From UBA11606 sp965243715 (GTDB lineage Bacteria; Actinomycetota; Acidimicrobiia; Acidimicrobiales; Aldehydirespiratoraceae): a stretch of 64,000 nucleotides of DNA. The notes beneath the pieces are model-generated. The model ran no database searches. It was not told the DNA's origin and was given only the letters and a program-made list of their open reading frames with translations. The position numbers and the translations under genes were made by a program. The stretch spans positions 1 through 64,000 of the forward strand of contig CBDEVU010000007.1 in NCBI GenBank assembly GCA_965243715.1, given 5' to 3'. Of the stretch, positions 61,753 to 64,000 are shown in pieces; the first letter of the stretch is position 1, and every line of letters begins with the position of its first letter.

Positions 61753-63051
61753 GTGGCACGACGGCTTGACATAGAATTAACCTCCGACCGCGGCGACGGG
61801 ACTTGGACTTGGCGCGCCGCGGGGGCTAAGCAGCCGAGGGGCGTAGTGGCGGCTTCGCTGATTCCTACTGCGGTTTCGCTGGGCGATGTAGTCAAAGTCG
61901 AGGCCGACGCCGATCTCGAAGGGTTGACGATCACTACCGTTTTCGCGCCCAAGGGTCCGCGCAAGGAACCCGAGGTAATTCAGTTGCTCGGATCGGGCCG
62001 TGACATACCCCTCGTCACCCAAGTACTTGTCCCCAAAGGCCGCAAGCGTAGTCGCGACAGTGACGATCGTAAACGCGACAGCGACGATCGCAAACGCGGT
62101 GGCGGACGAAGCCGCGATGGAGGCCCAAGACGCAGCCTCGACCGACGTGATGACAGTCGCGACCGGAGCGACAAGCAGAAGAAAAGCCGCCCCCGAAGTG
62201 AACGGCCCCCACGCCGTGAAGCGCCAAAACTTCCGGATCGTCCAAGGGTTCCTCGCCTGCGACCCGCCCGCACCCACCGTAAAGCCGCGCTCGAGGCCTT
62301 GCCTGCTCTCCAGCATGCGCTAGCTGAAGTAGTGCTTAGGGCGGGCGTTCCGGGCGTTCGTCAGGCAGTCGAAGGCATGAACGAAAAGGCCGTGGCCGAC
62401 GGTATTCCCAAGATCAAGGCGCTTCCGTTAGTTACCCTCGCGGAGAAACTCGCGCCGAGCCTCAAGGCCGCGGAATGGCGTGATCGGGCCGAGGCGGCAG
62501 TTGCGGGAATCGACACGGTCGATCTGCGCGACATTCGCAGCGTCGTCGTTGCTGCCGATAACGCTGGCCGCGACGACGAAACTCGTTCGCTAGCCGATCA
62601 GTTGCGGGTTGGTTTGGCCCACCGGGTCGAGGCCGAGCATCGCTTATGGCTCAACGAAATAGCGACCATCCTCAGCGACGGTCGCACTGTTCGTGCCCTG
62701 CGCCTGAGTTCGCGGCCCCCTAAAGCGGGCGCACCTTTGCCGCTAGACATGGCCGAGAAGTTGGCCGCAGCAGCCGCCGCCGCGCTTACCTCCGACGTCA
62801 ACTCCGAACGTTTCGCTACCGTTATCGATGCAGTCGCGTTCTCCCCGGTACGGGCTCAAGTTAAACCCGTTGGCATCCCCGCATCCCCGTCGGCTGAACT
62901 CTTGCAGACGGTAAAAAAGTTCGCCTCTCGTCTGCCTCAGATTGCAATCTTGTTCGAGATTGTTGCCCCGGCGCCGCGCAAGCGGGGCGCCAAGCCTCCC
63001 CCAACCCCTCCCCCGCCGCCTCCGGCCGAGGTCACCACCGAAGAAGAGTGA
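61753..63051 (+). CDS. Hypothetical protein with Arg/Asp-rich linker
   Basis: I do not recognise a named family. The 432 residues divide into a small beta-rich N-terminal domain (1-90, GDVVKVEADADLEGLTI resembles a nucleic acid-binding or KOW/OB-like strand set). A highly charged disordered linker follows (about 95-165; SDDRKRDSDDRKRGGG and similar RD/RS repeats). Then comes a helical Ala/Leu-rich domain (175-410) and a Pro-rich acidic tail (PPPTPPPPPPAEVTTEEE). The linker is typical of RNA-associated proteins, so RNA binding is a reasonable guess. It converges with the GNAT gene one base away. Confidence 0.75.
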   Translation: MARRLDIELTSDRGDGTWTWRAAGAKQPRGVVAASLIPTAVSLGDVVKVEADADLEGLTITTVFAPKGPRKEPEVIQLLGSGRDIPLVTQVLVPKGRKRSRDSDDRKRDSDDRKRGGGRSRDGGPRRSLDRRDDSRDRSDKQKKSRPRSERPPRREAPKLPDRPRVPRLRPARTHRKAALEALPALQHALAEVVLRAGVPGVRQAVEGMNEKAVADGIPKIKALPLVTLAEKLAPSLKAAEWRDRAEAAVAGIDTVDLRDIRSVVVAADNAGRDDETRSLADQLRVGLAHRVEAEHRLWLNEIATILSDGRTVRALRLSSRPPKAGAPLPLDMAEKLAAAAAAALTSDVNSERFATVIDAVAFSPVRAQVKPVGIPASPSAELLQTVKKFASRLPQIAILFEIVAPAPRKRGAKPPPTPPPPPPAEVTTEEE

Positions 63052-63052
63052 A

Positions 63053-63526
63053 TCACTGAGCAATCGAGCGATACACAGAGATCGACCGAGCGACAAGGCC
63101 AAAGGTTTCGAAAAAGTTCTTGGTGGCTCGGTCGCCCGGCAAGGCTAGCGAATCCACCCCCTGCCACCCCCGCGCCGCGGCCTCGGTAACAATTCGGTTC
63201 ATAAGTTCTTCACCCACCCCGACCCCTCTGGCCTCGTCGAGCACGTAGATATCGGTGACTCGCCCTATTACCCGCCCGTTGTGAAGCGGGGTGGGCCCCA
63301 CCACTGCGTAACCGACTGATATCTCATCAATGAGGCCGACCGCGACATAGTAGTTGGGATCGTCGATCTCGGTGCGGAATCGAGGTTCATAAGGTGGTGT
63401 TCTCGCGTCGAGTTGAGACCAGACGGCCCCGCCGCGGTGGGGCGTGAGTTCGGCAATAGCAGTCGCGGCAAACTCGGACAGTTCCGATACATCGTCTGGA
63501 CCCGCCGATCGAGTGCTGATGTCCAT
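63053..63526 (-). CDS. GNAT-family N-acetyltransferase
   Basis: A 157-residue GNAT. The acetyl-CoA loop is in RGVGVGEELMNRIV, preceded by the beta4 strand VTDIYVLDEA. LPGDRATKNFFETFGLVARSISVYR forms the C-terminal part. The substrate is unknown. It starts two bases after the stop of the small upstream gene, so it is the distal gene of the DUF4193-like operon. Confidence 0.87.
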   Translation of the reverse strand: MDISTRSAGPDDVSELSEFAATAIAELTPHRGGAVWSQLDARTPPYEPRFRTEIDDPNYYVAVGLIDEISVGYAVVGPTPLHNGRVIGRVTDIYVLDEARGVGVGEELMNRIVTEAAARGWQGVDSLALPGDRATKNFFETFGLVARSISVYRSIAQ

Positions 63527-63528
63527 GA

Positions 63529-63837
63529 TCAGTCGGCCGATTGGTCGGTGGGGAGGTCCCCACGAGGCGCCGATTCCGCGGGGTCAGACGGAACGGAACG
63601 CGGTGCGGTGTCGGTCCCCATTATGACGTTAATGGCGGTCTTGATCTCGCCGACAATCGAAGACGGATCAACTCTCCCCTGCTGGACCGCGACTCGGCCC
63701 GCTAGACGGGTCAGCGCCACTTGGCCGCGGCCCCGTTCGGCCAGCTTAGGAAGGAGGTTCTTTGCATCGAGGGCGAACCCGAGAGGGGCATAAAGAAAAA
63801 TGTCGAGTAGTTGTTCGGTTAGGTCATCGTCGGCCAT
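63529..63837 (-). CDS. Conserved actinobacterial-type small protein (102 aa)
   Basis: A 102-residue protein beginning MADDDLTEQLLDIFLYAPLG, with GGAGG just upstream of ATG 63837. A helical core (LLPKLAERGRGQVALTRLAG) is followed by a disordered Asp/Pro/Ser tail. It resembles small proteins found beside DUF4193-type genes in actinobacteria, but I cannot name a function. A start at 63879 is unlikely because it passes the ribosome-binding site. Confidence 0.7.
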   Translation of the reverse strand: MADDDLTEQLLDIFLYAPLGFALDAKNLLPKLAERGRGQVALTRLAGRVAVQQGRVDPSSIVGEIKTAINVIMGTDTAPRSVPSDPAESAPRGDLPTDQSAD

Positions 63838-63854
63838 GGAAGAATCCCTCCTGC

Positions 63855-64000
63855 TTACACATGCAGCGGTAGACCGCAATTCGGGCAGTCGCCGTCAATA
63901 TCTGAACCATTTGCGACCAGCAAGAAACAGTGCGTACAAGAGAACTCGTGATCCCTGCGGGCTTGGACTGGTTCGGCATCTCCGGGTGCTATTGCAGGCT
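63855..64000 (-). CDS. DUF4193-like zinc-ribbon protein, partial
   Basis: The 5' end lies beyond the window. The visible 47 residues end HEFSCTHCFLLVANGS...DCPNCGLPLHV with a TAA at 63855-63857. Two CXXC pairs (CTHC, CPNC) and the EFSCTHCFL stretch closely resemble the C terminus of actinobacterial DUF4193 proteins (EFTCSSCFL). The stop is 17 bp before the start of the following small gene, indicating an operon. The function of the family is unknown. Confidence 0.75.
   Translation of the reverse strand, partial: PAIAPGDAEPVQARRDHEFSCTHCFLLVANGSDIDGDCPNCGLPLHV

Noticed and set aside
61980..62316. Minus-strand Arg/Ser-rich frames and a plus-strand 107-codon frame.
   Set aside because: They are shadows of the charged linker of the 432-aa protein.
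1..64000. tRNA, rRNA and riboswitches.
   Set aside because: Intergenic gaps are mostly under 160 bp and I recognised no cloverleaf, rRNA core or known riboswitch motif. A covariance-model scan would be needed to exclude small RNAs.

Overview
The window is about 60% G+C by eye and reads as a Gram-positive, actinobacterial-type chromosome, most likely the class Acidimicrobiia or a relative. That is inferred from gene content: an F420-type luciferase-like oxidoreductase, an AftD-type arabinofuranosyltransferase, an LCP ligase, DUF4916 and DUF4193-like proteins, menaquinone synthesis, and SLH domains of the 'DVP...TSPTTYSP...TREQMAAFL' type. Several genes appear to be leaderless. No rRNA, tRNA or CRISPR was recognised.

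Layout. 1-6560: the 3' part of a giant cadherin-repeat surface protein ending in three near-identical SLH units. It is broken by an exact 292-bp inverted duplication and by a cluster of frameshifts. 6561-7429: spacer with a decayed IS256-type transposase. 7430-15724: polyamine-type module (class III aminotransferase, PotABCD), then a proline-racemase-family enzyme, an F420-type oxidoreductase and a DMT exporter. 15745-22395: CobW GTPase with an orphan 114-aa protein, acyl-CoA ligase plus homocysteine methyltransferase, and a biotinyl/carboxyltransferase fusion with a Gfo/Idh-like protein. 22477-26531: class A PBP, zinc-ribbon coiled-coil protein, histidine phosphatase and ArfB. 26570-30934: geranylgeranyl reductase, DUF4916, BioB, Ung and MenB. 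30956-34446: LCP, M23 endopeptidase, a small DivIVA-like protein and a PfkB kinase. 34543-41696: K+-dependent-type membrane pyrophosphatase, 5-formyl-THF cyclo-ligase, TrkA and two unlike TrkH subunits. 41689-49236: M18 aminopeptidase and glutamate synthase GltBD. 49233-56214: envelope glycan locus (AftD in two frames, GT4, UGM-like flavoprotein). 56314-64000: zinc-ribbon protein, GDPD, divergent pyruvate kinase, SET/small protein/RlmI operon, DUF1989, an Arg/Asp-rich orphan, GNAT and a DUF4193-like operon.

How the genes fit together. Polyamine uptake is coupled by overlapping genes to a transaminase. Cell-wall functions recur through the window (PBP, LCP, M23, AftD/GT4, SLH protein). K+ uptake genes sit directly downstream of a pyrophosphatase whose sequence predicts K+ dependence.

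The most useful second looks are the inverted duplication and frameshift cluster in the adhesin, the AftD frameshift, the TrkH pair with a non-canonical filter, the BCCP-carboxyltransferase fusion lacking a biotin carboxylase partner, the small SET-domain operon, and the repeated TANNNT-6-nt-start-codon pattern.
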